Positions 1 to 8,915 of a DNA stretch of 64,000 nt are shown piece after piece. Each line of letters starts with the position of its first letter. Position 1 is the first letter of the stretch. The stretch covers positions 310,001 through 374,000 of the forward strand of contig NZ_JAUFQQ010000005.1 in NCBI RefSeq assembly GCF_030409845.1, read 5' to 3'. A program made the translations under genes and the position numbers. The notes under the pieces are model-generated. The model was not told the DNA's origin. It ran no database searches and saw nothing but the letters and a program-made list of their open reading frames with translations. The DNA comes from Flavobacterium branchiarum (GTDB lineage Bacteria > Bacteroidota > Bacteroidia > Flavobacteriales > Flavobacteriaceae).

Positions 1-355
1 TTAATCCATCGGCAAGGATTGAAGCATTTTCATTTTGAATCGCTTCGACACTTACATTGTATTGTTTTGACAATCCAAACAATGTTTCTTTGGCAGCAAC
101 TGTGTGTGTAAGTTCTTTGGTTTCTTTCTCCTTAATTGGAGCATGTACTGGAATACGGATAATCTGACTATCCTTTAATCCGCTTTGTGATTCGGGGTTT
201 AATTTGTAAATCTCTTCTAACGAAACTTTATATTTCTGGGCAATGAAATAAGCAGTTTCACCTTTTTCGATCTTGTGCTCTATAATAGACTCTTGTCCGA
301 ACGCTTTGTTAAATACTAGTAGGAATACAAATAAAACCGTTAAAAAGTCTCTCAT
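1..355 (-). CDS. LysM-repeat secreted protein (partial, 3' end outside window)
   Basis: Read from the minus strand, an ATG at 355 opens a protein starting MRDFLTVLFVFLLVFNKAFG, a clear signal peptide. Two LysM-like repeats follow (HKIEKGETAYFIAQKYKVS and later HTVAAKETLFGLSKQYNVS). The frame runs off the left edge, so about 118 residues are visible. LysM modules bind peptidoglycan or chitin. In Flavobacterium, long proteins with N-terminal LysM and a C-terminal periplasmic-binding-like domain often follow guaA; whether that applies here cannot be seen. It lies 61 bp downstream of guaA on the same strand, separated by a perfect hairpin. Confidence 0.85.
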   Translation of the reverse strand, partial: MRDFLTVLFVFLLVFNKAFGQESIIEHKIEKGETAYFIAQKYKVSLEEIYKLNPESQSGLKDSQIIRIPVHAPIKEKETKELTHTVAAKETLFGLSKQYNVSVEAIQNENASILADGL

Positions 356-373
356 ATATAGTTATTTTAAACA

Positions 374-403
374 ATTAAGTCGTTACAAATGTAACGACTT
401 AAT
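374..403. terminator. Perfect 13-bp hairpin between guaA and the LysM gene
   Basis: The arm 374-386 (ATTAAGTCGTTAC) and the arm 391-403 are exact reverse complements around the loop AAAT. It follows the guaA stop codon by 13 bases on the minus strand. The downstream tract is only weakly T-rich, so it may be a partial terminator or processing site rather than a strong stop. Confidence 0.55.
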
Positions 404-416
404 CATAAAAGTTTTA

Positions 417-1946
417 TTATTCCCACTCAATTGTTGCGGGTGGTTTTGAGCTAATATCGTAAACAACTCTATTTACTCCTTTTACTTTATTAATGATATC
501 ATTAGAGACTTTCATCAAGAATTCATAAGGTAAATGTACCCAGTCGGCAGTCATACCATCAGTAGATTCTACGGCTCTAAGCGCTACTACTTTTTCGTAA
601 GTACGCTCATCCCCCATTACACCTACACTATTTACAGGAAGCAAAATTGCTCCAGCCTGCCAAACTTTATCGTACAATCCCCAAGATTTTAATCCGTCAA
701 TAAATACGGCATCAACATCTTGCAAAATTTGTACTTTTTCAGGAGTAATATCTCCAAGAATTCTAATTGATAATCCTGGTCCTGGAAAAGGGTGTCTTCC
801 TAATAACTCTGGATCTATACCTAAAGAGGCACCTACTCTACGTACTTCATCTTTAAAAAGCATACGAAGTGGCTCTACAATTTTCAATTTCATGTAATCT
901 GGTAATCCACCTACGTTATGGTGCGACTTAATAGTTGCCGAAGGTCCTTTTACCGAAACCGACTCAATAACATCGGGATAAATTGTTCCTTGTGCCAACC
1001 ATTTTACATCTTCGATAAGGTGTGATTCATCATCAAAAACTTCAATAAATACACGGCCAATAGTTTTACGTTTGGTTTCTGGGTCACTAATTCCTGCCAA
1101 TTGAGACAAGAAACGATCTCCAGCATCTACTCCTTTAACGTTTAATCCCATTCCTTTGTATTGATCCAATACGTTTTGGAATTCGTTTTTACGAAGTAAA
1201 CCGTTATTTACAAATATACAGTATAGGTTTTTACCGATTGCTTGGTTTAACAATACAGCCGCTACAGTAGAATCTACTCCTCCTGATAATCCTAAAACTA
1301 CTTTATCGTCACCTAATTTTTCTTTCAATTCTGCCACCATTTCTTCAACAAAGGCATTTGGTGTAAAGTTTTGAGGAACTTCAGCAATTTTAACTAAAAA
1401 GTTCTCAAGCATCTTTGATCCATCTGTTGAATGGAAAACTTCTGGGTGATATTGAATAGCATATGTAGTTTCGCCTTCAATTTTGTAAGCAGCATATTCT
1501 ACGTCGTGCGTACTTGCTAATTTTACTCCATTTGTAGGCAAAGCTTTGATACTATCACTATGACTCATCCAAACTTGACTGTTTTCTGAAACACCTTCAA
1601 AGAAAACTTCGTTTTCCTTAATATAAGATAGATTAGCTCTACCATATTCTCTGGTATTTGAAGCAGCTACTTCTCCTCCACTAAAATGTGCTAGGTATTG
1701 TGCTCCGTAACAAACTGCCAACATTGGAAGTTTACCACGAATTTGAGATAAATCAGGATGTGGAGCATCTTCTGCACGAACAGAAAAAGGGCTTCCTCCT
1801 AAAATTACTGCTTTATAACTTGATAAATCACTCGGGAAATGATTATAAGGGAAGATTTCGCAGAATATATTTAATTCGCGAACTCTACGCGCAATAAGCT
1901 GAGTATATTGCGATCCGAAATCTAAAATAAGTACGTTGTGTTGCAT
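417..1946 (-). CDS. guaA: GMP synthase (glutamine-hydrolysing)
   Basis: GuaA converts XMP to GMP using ATP and glutamine, the last step of guanine nucleotide synthesis, in the cytoplasm. The N-terminal class I glutamine amidotransferase domain shows the nucleophile Cys79 in AVCYGAQ and the His/Glu of YHPEVFHS. The ATP-pyrophosphatase P-loop is [10 protein letters not shown] near residue 220, and the C-terminal dimerisation domain ends in KPPATIEWE, typical of the family. I use the ATG at 1946 ([13 protein letters not shown], 509 aa). A TTG at 1952 is in frame but lies inside the likely -7 element, so it is a poor start. The length is normal. Confidence 0.97.
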   Translation of the reverse strand: MQHNVLILDFGSQYTQLIARRVRELNIFCEIFPYNHFPSDLSSYKAVILGGSPFSVRAEDAPHPDLSQIRGKLPMLAVCYGAQYLAHFSGGEVAASNTREYGRANLSYIKENEVFFEGVSENSQVWMSHSDSIKALPTNGVKLASTHDVEYAAYKIEGETTYAIQYHPEVFHSTDGSKMLENFLVKIAEVPQNFTPNAFVEEMVAELKEKLGDDKVVLGLSGGVDSTVAAVLLNQAIGKNLYCIFVNNGLLRKNEFQNVLDQYKGMGLNVKGVDAGDRFLSQLAGISDPETKRKTIGRVFIEVFDDESHLIEDVKWLAQGTIYPDVIESVSVKGPSATIKSHHNVGGLPDYMKLKIVEPLRMLFKDEVRRVGASLGIDPELLGRHPFPGPGLSIRILGDITPEKVQILQDVDAVFIDGLKSWGLYDKVWQAGAILLPVNSVGVMGDERTYEKVVALRAVESTDGMTADWVHLPYEFLMKVSNDIINKVKGVNRVVYDISSKPPATIEWE

Positions 1947-1949
1947 GCG

Positions 1950-1957
1950 CAAAAGTA
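1950..1957 (-). promoter_or_regulatory. Probable -7 element of guaA, almost touching the start codon
   Basis: On the minus strand TACTTTTG (TAnnTTTG consensus) ends only 3 nt before the guaA ATG (TACTTTTGCGCATG). A T-rich -33-like stretch lies about 18 nt upstream. If this is the used promoter, the mRNA would be leaderless or nearly so. Confidence 0.45.
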
Positions 1958-2425
1958 CTTTTTATATTCCGAATTGAAAAATCAGAGCAATGAAAAAAAT
2001 AATATTTTTTTCATTATCGGCCACTATTTTCACTAAAAGCTCAGTAAATCAGAGAAACACAACCTAAAAACTTAATAATTACCTATTGTCTTACTTTACT
2101 CCTTTAAATCTTTCTTGTTTTTATCATTAGCTACTTTGTTCTTTACAACTTTAACGGTCTTCAAAAAATTAAATCCTCAAAAAAAAGAACAAAGCGTCCT
2201 TCTTTTTTATTAATTTTGCAGAAGAAAACCAAATCAACAACATTTCTTACATTCCGAAATGTATTTTTCTAGCACTTAAACAAGTTTGAAATGACAATTT
2301 GCACATAAAAAATTTTATATTGTTATAACCAGTCCCAATATAAAAACAACTACCATTTAAACATCAAAACCAAAACCACAAACCCAATATTATACCATAA
2401 AATTATCAATCAAAAGATATAATCC
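1958..2425. other. Intergenic region without a gene
   Basis: This very AT-rich stretch carries no credible reading frame. A -7-like TAATTTTG occurs at 2211-2218 on the plus strand and could be the leftover promoter of the decayed gene that follows. Nothing else is recognisable. Confidence 0.5.
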
Positions 2426-2850
2426 ATGAGTAAAATAGTTGCTAAGCAATTAGCAGAGATGTTAGCCAGAGTTGGAGTAAAACTTGAATTCTCAATTACT
2501 GGCAATAGTTTAAATGACTTTAATATTGTTATACACAAAAAACAAAAGAAAAAGACAATCACAACTCGAAGGCAAATACAATACTTAAGCCTATTAGCGT
2601 AGTCCTTGAACATTCCTAGAAAAAAATCATTGCAAAGTGTCGTAATGGTGATTTATCAATGTTGTTCCTATTAATATTATCAAACTACAAGAAGTCATAA
2701 AAGCTATTAGCGAAAGCATTTTTATAATGCTATTCTATATTACTTAACAGTTTTTGCAATTAAAAGCCTTAATGACTCCAGAAACAGAATAAAAACAAGC
2801 TATTGGGATAACCAAATCAGCTTAAAATCTAACATAACTATTTAATAAGA
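2426..2850 (+). pseudogene. Decayed thiamine-diphosphate pyruvate oxidase (poxB-like) remnant
   Basis: From the ATG at 2426 the frame reads MSKIVAKQLAEMLARVGVKL then EFSITGNSLNDFN, which matches the N-terminus of PoxB-type enzymes (KTVAxQLVEMLxxAGVKRIYAVTGDSLNEVN). It stops at 2602 after 58 codons. From 2620, in another frame, KKIIAKCRNGDLSMLF resembles the ThDP-binding GDGG-SML segment. Further on, IKLQEVIKAISESI and LKALMTPETE resemble the C-terminal part. About 500 residues between the first two blocks are missing and the frames are broken. The sequence shows fragments in family order; identification of the parent as poxB is from memory of the family. Confidence 0.7.
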
Positions 2851-2866
2851 ATTTATAAAAATTCTT
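2847..2866. promoter_or_regulatory. Inverted repeat just upstream of the MFS gene
   Basis: AAGAATTT (2847-2854) and AAATTCTT (2859-2866) form an 8-bp inverted repeat with a 4-nt spacer, 14 nt before the start codon. It could be an operator or only an AT-rich coincidence. Confidence 0.25.
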
Positions 2867-2880
2867 AATTTAAAAAACAA

Positions 2881-4134
2881 ATGAATACACAAGACAACAA
2901 ATCATATACTAAATACTATATCCTTGCATGGGGATTTGGCCTACTCTTTTATTTCCTAGATTATGTGATACGTTCAGCTCCAGCGGCAATGATTCCAGAA
3001 CTTTCAGGAAATTTTGATGTAACCGAAATTAAGTTAATAGCTATTATAGGAACCTATTATTATACTTATTCTACTTGTAGCTTAGTGGCTGGAATCGCAT
3101 TAGATCGCTTTGGAGCTAAATCATCGCTATTTGCAGGTACTTTTATTTTAGGCTTAGGCTGCTTGTTCTTTTTGATTTCAAGCCAATATTCGGGTATCAT
3201 CGGACGATTACTTCAAGGAGCCGGATGTGCCTTTGCTTTTCCTGGTTGTGTATATCTCGCTAGTAAAGGATTTTCAGCTAAATCACTTGCAACTGCAATT
3301 GGATTCACGCAGTGCTTAGGAATGTTAGGTGGGTCAGCAGGACAATTCATTGTAGGCCCATGGGTTGAAAAAGGAATGGACATTAACGCTTTCTGGTTAT
3401 GGATTGGACTTGCAACAATTGCTGTTGCCTTTGGACTTTGGTATGTAACTCCTCAAGATAAAACAGAAGAGAAAGCAGAAACAAATATTAAAAAACAAGG
3501 TTTATTGAGCCCTTATAAAATCGTTTTTAGTAATCCTCAATCTTGGCTTTGTGGCATTATTTCTGGTTTATTATTTGCCCCAACCACAATATTTGCAATG
3601 ACATGGGCTGTGGCTTTTTTCCAAAAAGATCGCGAACTAGATTTTCATACAGCAACAACTGCAAGCGCGATGGTCGCTTTCGGATGGGTATTTGGTTGCC
3701 CTTTATTAGGCTATATAACAGACAAAATAAAAAAACGAAAACCAGTTTTGATGTTAGGCGCTTTAATGATGATTCTAACTCTAATCCAATTATTATATTT
3801 TCCTGATATGATTCATGTCAAATTTAGCATGTTTTTATTAGGTGTAGGCTCTGGAGCAGCAATGATTCCTTATTCAATAATCAAAGAGGCCAATCCTGAT
3901 AATGTAAAAGGAAGTGCTACAGGAGCAATTAATTTCATAACCTTTGGAGTAACAACAATTTTAAGTCCAATATTCAGTCATTTATTTGGACAATCATTAG
4001 ATACGACAGCTGATAAATTAACTCATTTTCAACACGCAGGCTTATTCTGGATTATCGGAATCTCTATTGCTATTTTAATTAGTTTTCTATTAAAAGAAAC
4101 AGGTCAAGGAAAAGTAAGCTTGGTAAATAAATAA
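2881..4134 (+). CDS. Major facilitator superfamily transporter
   Basis: A 417-residue polytopic inner-membrane protein with about 12 hydrophobic segments. The loop after the second helix carries the MFS signature region as GIALDRFGAKSSL, with matching features at the start of the second half (GYITDKIKKRKPVLM). The family moves small solutes by proton symport or antiport. The overall style (N-terminal LDYVIRSAPAAMIPEL) is like the uncharacterised MFS permeases of Legionella and Bacteroidota, but the substrate cannot be read from sequence. It stands alone after the poxB-like remnant and is followed by a long hairpin. Confidence 0.85.
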   Translation: MNTQDNKSYTKYYILAWGFGLLFYFLDYVIRSAPAAMIPELSGNFDVTEIKLIAIIGTYYYTYSTCSLVAGIALDRFGAKSSLFAGTFILGLGCLFFLISSQYSGIIGRLLQGAGCAFAFPGCVYLASKGFSAKSLATAIGFTQCLGMLGGSAGQFIVGPWVEKGMDINAFWLWIGLATIAVAFGLWYVTPQDKTEEKAETNIKKQGLLSPYKIVFSNPQSWLCGIISGLLFAPTTIFAMTWAVAFFQKDRELDFHTATTASAMVAFGWVFGCPLLGYITDKIKKRKPVLMLGALMMILTLIQLLYFPDMIHVKFSMFLLGVGSGAAMIPYSIIKEANPDNVKGSATGAINFITFGVTTILSPIFSHLFGQSLDTTADKLTHFQHAGLFWIIGISIAILISFLLKETGQGKVSLVNK

Positions 4135-4160
4135 AACGATTAACCTAAAGAAACATAAAC

Positions 4161-4197
4161 ATACAAGTCACTAACATTTAAGCTTAGTGACTTGTAT
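4161..4197. terminator. 14-bp perfect hairpin between convergent genes
   Basis: The arms 4161-4174 (ATACAAGTCACTAA) and 4184-4197 are exact reverse complements with a 9-nt loop. It sits between the stops of the MFS gene and the convergent secreted-protein gene and could end both transcripts, although the T-tracts are weak. Confidence 0.55.
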
Positions 4198-4223
4198 ACC
4201 TTAATACTTGAACCATTAAAAAG

Positions 4224-4946
4224 CTATTCTTCTTTGGTAACAACAATTGATGCCTTAAAACCTGCTGCAAGATTATTCCAATAATCATGTATAACAACAT
4301 TTTTTTTATCATCTAATATTTGTATTTCGGCTGTATTCCCCCCAAGAGTACCAATATTTAATGCCTCAAACTCCATTTTATTGAATCCCGCATCCAAAAC
4401 AACTCTAATATCTCTAAAATTACTGTCTAATAAGACTTGAGATTGTATTACCTTATCATTAGAGGATACTTTTACTAAATCGCCATCAATAGCTCCAAAA
4501 TCTCTAAGTCTAATTATAAAATAATCTGATTTAGTTTTAAAATCTCCAAACGAAATATTTTGCTTAAGCAAAGTTCCTCTACCTTCTTTTAGACCTTGAT
4601 CTTTCAATGTTTTATCCAAATCTTTTTCCATTCCTGGCACATATCTATCCCCAGGATTCGCAAATTCATTTGAAGGGGTCATCGTAAAACTACTTGTTGT
4701 TTTCCCTATTTGATACGAAGAATTTAATTGTGATTGGGCAGGTGCTATACTTGTACTATTAAAAACATTTGGCGCTTTAATCCCAGGTATATCCATTGGC
4801 GGAATAATTGTTCCTGGTAGTGGCGTTTTCTTAGGCTTAATACCAAAATTCGCAGGAGGAATTGGTTTAAACTTAGTTGCAAATTCTGCTTGAGCAGATA
4901 CCGAAAGAGTTGTAATTAATAATATAAAAAATAAAAGCTGTTTCAT
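4224..4946 (-). CDS. Secreted hypothetical protein, proline-rich N-terminus
   Basis: A 240-residue protein with a signal peptide (MKQLLFFILLITTLSVSAQA). A proline-rich stretch follows (residues about 25-60, with PPANF, TPLPGTIIPP and MDIPG), then a region from about residue 100 to the end that looks like a beta-sandwich (SDYFIIRLRDFGAIDGDLVK and NKMEFEALNIGTLGGNTAEI). The second half resembles secreted flavobacterial proteins of unknown role. No catalytic motif is visible. It is probably periplasmic or surface-associated. The gene is single and convergent with the MFS gene. Confidence 0.75.
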   Translation of the reverse strand: MKQLLFFILLITTLSVSAQAEFATKFKPIPPANFGIKPKKTPLPGTIIPPMDIPGIKAPNVFNSTSIAPAQSQLNSSYQIGKTTSSFTMTPSNEFANPGDRYVPGMEKDLDKTLKDQGLKEGRGTLLKQNISFGDFKTKSDYFIIRLRDFGAIDGDLVKVSSNDKVIQSQVLLDSNFRDIRVVLDAGFNKMEFEALNIGTLGGNTAEIQILDDKKNVVIHDYWNNLAAGFKASIVVTKEE

Positions 4947-5239
4947 TTAGGTATAGTATTATGGAATCAATTTTTAGATTTTTTCAAAATCATTAGGAAT
5001 ATAGCAAAAATAGCATAATTAAGTTGGGCTCTACAACTTTAAGAGATTTATAACAATATATTAGGCTAATTTTTGGATGCAAAAAACCTGCCAAAAAATT
5101 ACAACCTACTACTTTTATATTAATAACACCAAAAAAGGTTCCTTATAAAAACTTAACAAATAAAATATAGAATTTTGATAATTAACAACTTATTCTTAAC
5201 TTCAATGTTTTAATTTACCTTTATTAAAAACTCAAAAGA

Positions 5240-6157
5240 ATGGATTATATCGACTACTATAAAACATTAGGTATTACAAAATCGGCTACTGAAGCCGAAA
5301 TCAAAAAAGCATATCGAAAATTAGCCCGTAAATATCATCCTGATTTAAATCCGAATGATAAAGAGGCTGAGCAAAAATTCAAAGAAATAAACGAAGCTAA
5401 CGAAGTCTTAAGCAATCCCGAAAATCGAAAAAAATACGATAAATACGGTAAAGACTGGAAGCATGCTGATGAGTTTGAAAAAGCAGGATACGATCCTAAC
5501 CAACAACAATACTCAAGACAACAACAAGCAAATCAAGATTTCTCAGGTTTTTCTGAAGGTGATTTCTCTGAAAGTGATTTTTCAGACTTCTTCAATTCTA
5601 TGTATGGATCCAGAAGAAGCGGCAGAAGTCAAGTTAAATATAGAGGGGCTGATTTTAATGCCGAACTGCAATTAGACCTTACTTCGGCCTACAAAACACA
5701 CAAGCAAAGTTTAGTTGTAAATGGCAAAAATATCCGAATTACAATTCCTGCTGGTGTAGAAAATGGACAGATTATAAAAATCCCTGGACATGGAGGTCCT
5801 GGCGCTAACGGAGGCCCTAATGGTGATTTATATATCACGTTTGTGATTGAAAACAATTCTGAATTTAAAAGAGAAGGAAACAATCTATATGCCGATGTTG
5901 ATCTTGATTTATATACCGCAGTATTAGGTGGAGAAGTTTTGGTAAATACTCTTGATGGAAAAGTAAAAATAAAAGTCCCACCAGAAACACAACCCGGAAC
6001 CAAAGTTAAATTAAAAGGAAAAGGGTTTCCTGTATATAAAAAAGAAAATCAATTTGGAGATTTATATATCACCTACACCATAAAGATTCCAACAAAACTA
6101 TCTGAAAAAGAAAAAGAATTATTCAACGAATTGTCAAAATTAAGAAATCATGAATAA
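5240..6157 (+). CDS. DnaJ-family co-chaperone (CbpA-like)
   Basis: A 305-residue protein with an N-terminal J domain (residues 4-70) containing the HPD tripeptide in [11 protein letters not shown], which stimulates the ATPase of DnaK. A Gln/Ser/Phe-rich linker follows (about 85-120), then the C-terminal substrate-binding domains (about 130-300). There is no zinc-finger CxxCxGxG repeat, so this is the CbpA/type II class rather than DnaJ itself. The stop codon overlaps the start of the next gene by 8 bp, giving a cbpA-cbpM-like pair. Confidence 0.93.
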   Translation: MDYIDYYKTLGITKSATEAEIKKAYRKLARKYHPDLNPNDKEAEQKFKEINEANEVLSNPENRKKYDKYGKDWKHADEFEKAGYDPNQQQYSRQQQANQDFSGFSEGDFSESDFSDFFNSMYGSRRSGRSQVKYRGADFNAELQLDLTSAYKTHKQSLVVNGKNIRITIPAGVENGQIIKIPGHGGPGANGGPNGDLYITFVIENNSEFKREGNNLYADVDLDLYTAVLGGEVLVNTLDGKVKIKVPPETQPGTKVKLKGKGFPVYKKENQFGDLYITYTIKIPTKLSEKEKELFNELSKLRNHE

Positions 6158-6455
6158 CAAAAACTTAATACAAATAAAACAATTTTGTCTCTATAACGAA
6201 ATTGAAGATACCTTTATAACACAACTGAATAATTATGGCCTCATAGAAATTATTGTTTTGGAAGAGGAACAATATTTACAGCCTGAACAATTGCCTTCAA
6301 TAGAAAAAATGATTCGACTGCATTATGACCTGAAAATTAATTTAGAAGGAATTGATGCTATTGCCCATTTATTAAACAAAATCGAAATCCTTCAAAAAAA
6401 CCTCATTGCAACACAAAATAAACTTCGGCTTTTTGAACAATATCAAGTTGAATAA
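6150..6455 (+). CDS. CbpM-like chaperone modulator
   Basis: A 101-residue protein of the MerR-like CbpM family. An N-terminal [20 protein letters not shown] segment is followed by [20 protein letters not shown] and a C-terminal coiled coil ([17 protein letters not shown]). In E. coli CbpM binds the J domain of CbpA and inhibits its DnaK stimulation. Here the gene overlaps the upstream J-protein gene, so the two are translationally coupled, which supports the same role. The length fits the family (about 100 aa). Confidence 0.88.
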   Translation: MNNKNLIQIKQFCLYNEIEDTFITQLNNYGLIEIIVLEEEQYLQPEQLPSIEKMIRLHYDLKINLEGIDAIAHLLNKIEILQKNLIATQNKLRLFEQYQVE

Positions 6456-6633
6456 TTTGATTGTAATAATCATTAAAAAAACATTAAAATCTAAACATCA
6501 TAAACAAATAAAAAAATAAAAGAGACAAACTATAAAAACAGGTGTTTATACGTGGTAACATCATTTTGTAATAAGTTATTTTTGAGAGCCTTTTTTCAAA
6601 AAAAATACAGTTAAACTTTCTAAAAAATAAAGC

Positions 6634-7185
6634 ATGAAAACCGATACTGCCCCATTGATTGATATTAACTTAAATAGTAATGCTTTAGAAAACAACTCTC
6701 TCATCGCTGTTCCTACTGGATTAAAGCCCATGTACAATTTTACAAAAGGTGACATAGTATCTGCAATTTCAGTGAAATTAAATAAAGGCAAAATTAAATT
6801 ATCATCTAAAATTGCCAAAGTGTCTTTTAGTATTGATAACAAACACCAAAGCCATTCTGAAAAAAAGGTCTCTATTTTTGTTCCTAGTAATGATGTGCCA
6901 TATTTAATTTGCGATACAAACCTTATTTTCTTGCTTTCAACTGGAAAATTCACAAAAGCCAGTTCCTTAATTCCTGGACAAGAAATCGTTGACAAAAACG
7001 GAAACCCAGTATTAATTGAAGGAGTTTCGTTAATAAATCATAATGGAAATGGGCATAATATTTCGACAAATGCAAAATGGGACAATACACCTAATGGGCA
7101 CTTACTACTTGCAAACGGTATTGTAACTGGTGATTTTACATTACAAATTTATTTTGATCAAATACCCCTTGAAATGATTCAATAA
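6634..7185 (+). CDS. Stand-alone Hint-like (hedgehog/intein fold) protein without an obvious nucleophile
   Basis: A 183-residue protein with no signal peptide. The sequence order matches Hint folds: an early GLKPMYNFTKGDIV block (compare the usual G-xxPI-dLxxGDxV), a middle STGKFTKASSLIPGQEIV block (compare G-W-ka-dLkpGD-lv), VLIEGVSLI, and the terminal GHLLLANGIVTGDF block (compare N-fxANGivxHN), with His156. The usual Cys or Ser that starts the self-splicing domain is not visible, since the N-terminus reads SLIAVPTG. It is therefore probably a non-splicing Hint derivative. It lies 55 bp before the dioxygenase gene on the same strand, so the two may act together. The family call is moderately sure; the role is unknown. 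Confidence 0.6.
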   Translation: MKTDTAPLIDINLNSNALENNSLIAVPTGLKPMYNFTKGDIVSAISVKLNKGKIKLSSKIAKVSFSIDNKHQSHSEKKVSIFVPSNDVPYLICDTNLIFLLSTGKFTKASSLIPGQEIVDKNGNPVLIEGVSLINHNGNGHNISTNAKWDNTPNGHLLLANGIVTGDFTLQIYFDQIPLEMIQ

Positions 7186-7240
7186 AAAAGCTCTCTTAAT
7201 TTATTACACTAAATTATCGAACCACAACCACAATTAAAAT

Positions 7241-8161
7241 ATGCCTTGGATCATTCTTAAAAAACTATGGGAGCGTGCATTAAACCCAAACATAAGCTCT
7301 AGTTCTGATGAAAATCAAAGTTGGAATGAAGAAATTAAAATATTATATCAGTTAGGCATTGGTATGGAAGATACTTTACAGTTTCTTTATTTTGAAAAAC
7401 CTGATTTTGAAACTTTTAAAAACTGGGTAAACGATAGAACAAAAGTCACAGCTGAAGCCTCAGAACATGGTAATGAAAAAGTTTTATCCAATGATGATCT
7501 CGAATTTTGGAATACCAATGGCTATATAATTGTAAAAAATGTAATTTCGAAAGAAGACTGTGAAGACACGCAACGTGCTATTTGGGATTTCTTAAAAATG
7601 GATCCAGATAAAAAAGAATCTTGGTATAAAACACACGAACACCATAAAGGACTCATGGTCAATTTCTCTGATCATGAAACACTAAACAGAAATAGATTTT
7701 CGCCAAGAATAAAAAAAGCATACGAACAACTATACAACACTACCGAGATATACAAAACAATCGATAAAGTAAGCTTTAATCCACCAGAGACTAGTAAATT
7801 TAGTTTTTTAGGAAGTACTCTTCATTGGGATGTCAGTTTAAGCCAACCAATCAGCTTTGGTTTTCAAGGATTACTATATCTAACCGATTGCGGACCAAAT
7901 GATGGTGCTTTTCACTGTGTACCAGGATTCCATAAAAAAATAGATTCATGGCTGGACAATCTCAAATCGGATATAAACCCAAGAGAAGAAATAATAAAAA
8001 TAACACAACCTGTGCCAATAGTTGCAAATGCAGGCGACTTTATCATTTGGCAAAACACCCTACCACATTGCGCAAGTCCTAACAAAGGAACAACCCCTCG
8101 AATGGTTCAATATCTTACGTATTTCCCTAATGATTATAATGACCATGAGATATGGAAATAG
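7241..8161 (+). CDS. Phytanoyl-CoA dioxygenase (PhyH) family protein
   Basis: A 306-residue protein of the Fe(II)/2-oxoglutarate oxygenase superfamily. The facial triad is visible: His195 and Asp197 in LHWDVS, His276 in LPHCASPN, with Arg287 in TTPRMVQ placed to bind 2-oxoglutarate. The region before about residue 85 is an extra N-terminal extension. PhyH relatives hydroxylate lipids, small metabolites or halogenated compounds, and the substrate is not predictable here. The gene follows the Hint-like gene on the same strand and may form an operon with it. Confidence 0.88.
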   Translation: MPWIILKKLWERALNPNISSSSDENQSWNEEIKILYQLGIGMEDTLQFLYFEKPDFETFKNWVNDRTKVTAEASEHGNEKVLSNDDLEFWNTNGYIIVKNVISKEDCEDTQRAIWDFLKMDPDKKESWYKTHEHHKGLMVNFSDHETLNRNRFSPRIKKAYEQLYNTTEIYKTIDKVSFNPPETSKFSFLGSTLHWDVSLSQPISFGFQGLLYLTDCGPNDGAFHCVPGFHKKIDSWLDNLKSDINPREEIIKITQPVPIVANAGDFIIWQNTLPHCASPNKGTTPRMVQYLTYFPNDYNDHEIWK

Positions 8162-8483
8162 TTCTTTAAACTCATAAAAACATCATTTTATAAATCACAA
8201 GTAGATTTATAAAACTTCAAAATGATTCTAATGCTTTAAATCTGTCACAAAAACTAGTCATAAAGCTCGTTATTTAAAGATACGTTTACTTAAAAACAGC
8301 CCCCAAAGTCTCTTTAATACCTTTGAATTTTATCACAAAAACTACTTCTTTTTAAGGAAATTAATAAATCCTTTTTAGGGTTTTCGTCTGCATTTTTCAT
8401 AAATTGCACCACTATTAATCTAACTAAGAATTGCTCTTAAAAACCACTAAAAGCAATTTAAAAACACACAAAACAACCTTAGA
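8162..8483. other. Intergenic region without a gene
   Basis: AT-rich and non-coding. A TACCTTTG at 8318-8325 on the plus strand fits the -7 consensus and may start the ridA-like transcript, which would give a leader of about 150 nt. No -33 TTG is visible at the right spacing. Confidence 0.35.
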
Positions 8484-8870
8484 ATGAAAAGAGAAAACAT
8501 CCTGACAGGATCTCCATGGGAAGACAAAATGGGATATTGTCGTGCAGTACGCATTGGTAATATCGTAGAAGTTTCTGGAACTGTCGCTATTGTAGATGGT
8601 GAAAAAGTTAAAGCCGATGATGCTTATGCGCAAACTTTGAATATCCTGGAAAGAGTAGAAAAAGTATTAGAAGACTTAGGAATTGGAATGAAAGACGTAA
8701 TTAGAACACGAATTTTCACAACCGATATCTCAACTTTTGAATCTGTAGCTGGAGCGCATTCAACCTTTTTTAAGGATATAAAACCAACAACTGGTTTTTA
8801 CGAAATTAGCAAACTCGTTGCTCCAGAATATCTAGTAGAAATTGAATTTACTGCCGTAATTGTAGAATAA
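8484..8870 (+). CDS. RidA/YjgF/YER057c family protein
   Basis: A 128-residue protein with the RidA core (residues about 20-127): VRIGNIVEVSGTVAI, QTLNILERVEKVLEDLG, DVIRTRIFTTDI and the terminal EYLVEIEFTAVIVE. The conserved Arg of the RidA active site is present in VIRTRIF. RidA proteins hydrolyse reactive enamine/imine intermediates released by PLP enzymes, but this longer branch may have another substrate. Cytoplasmic trimer by family. It is followed by the ClC gene on the same strand, 45 bp away. Confidence 0.92.
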   Translation: MKRENILTGSPWEDKMGYCRAVRIGNIVEVSGTVAIVDGEKVKADDAYAQTLNILERVEKVLEDLGIGMKDVIRTRIFTTDISTFESVAGAHSTFFKDIKPTTGFYEISKLVAPEYLVEIEFTAVIVE

Positions 8871-8915
8871 ATCTATCTTATATAATTTAAAAAAACGCCA
8901 CTGCCACCCTATTAA

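Noticed and set aside
1950..1952. TTG at 1952 as start of guaA (511 residues)
   Set aside because: It lies inside the likely -7 promoter element and gives a non-homologous MR before the family start [11 protein letters not shown]; the ATG at 1946 is better.
2410..2613. Minus-strand frame of 67 residues
   Set aside because: It is antisense to the poxB-like remnant on the plus strand and has no features of its own.
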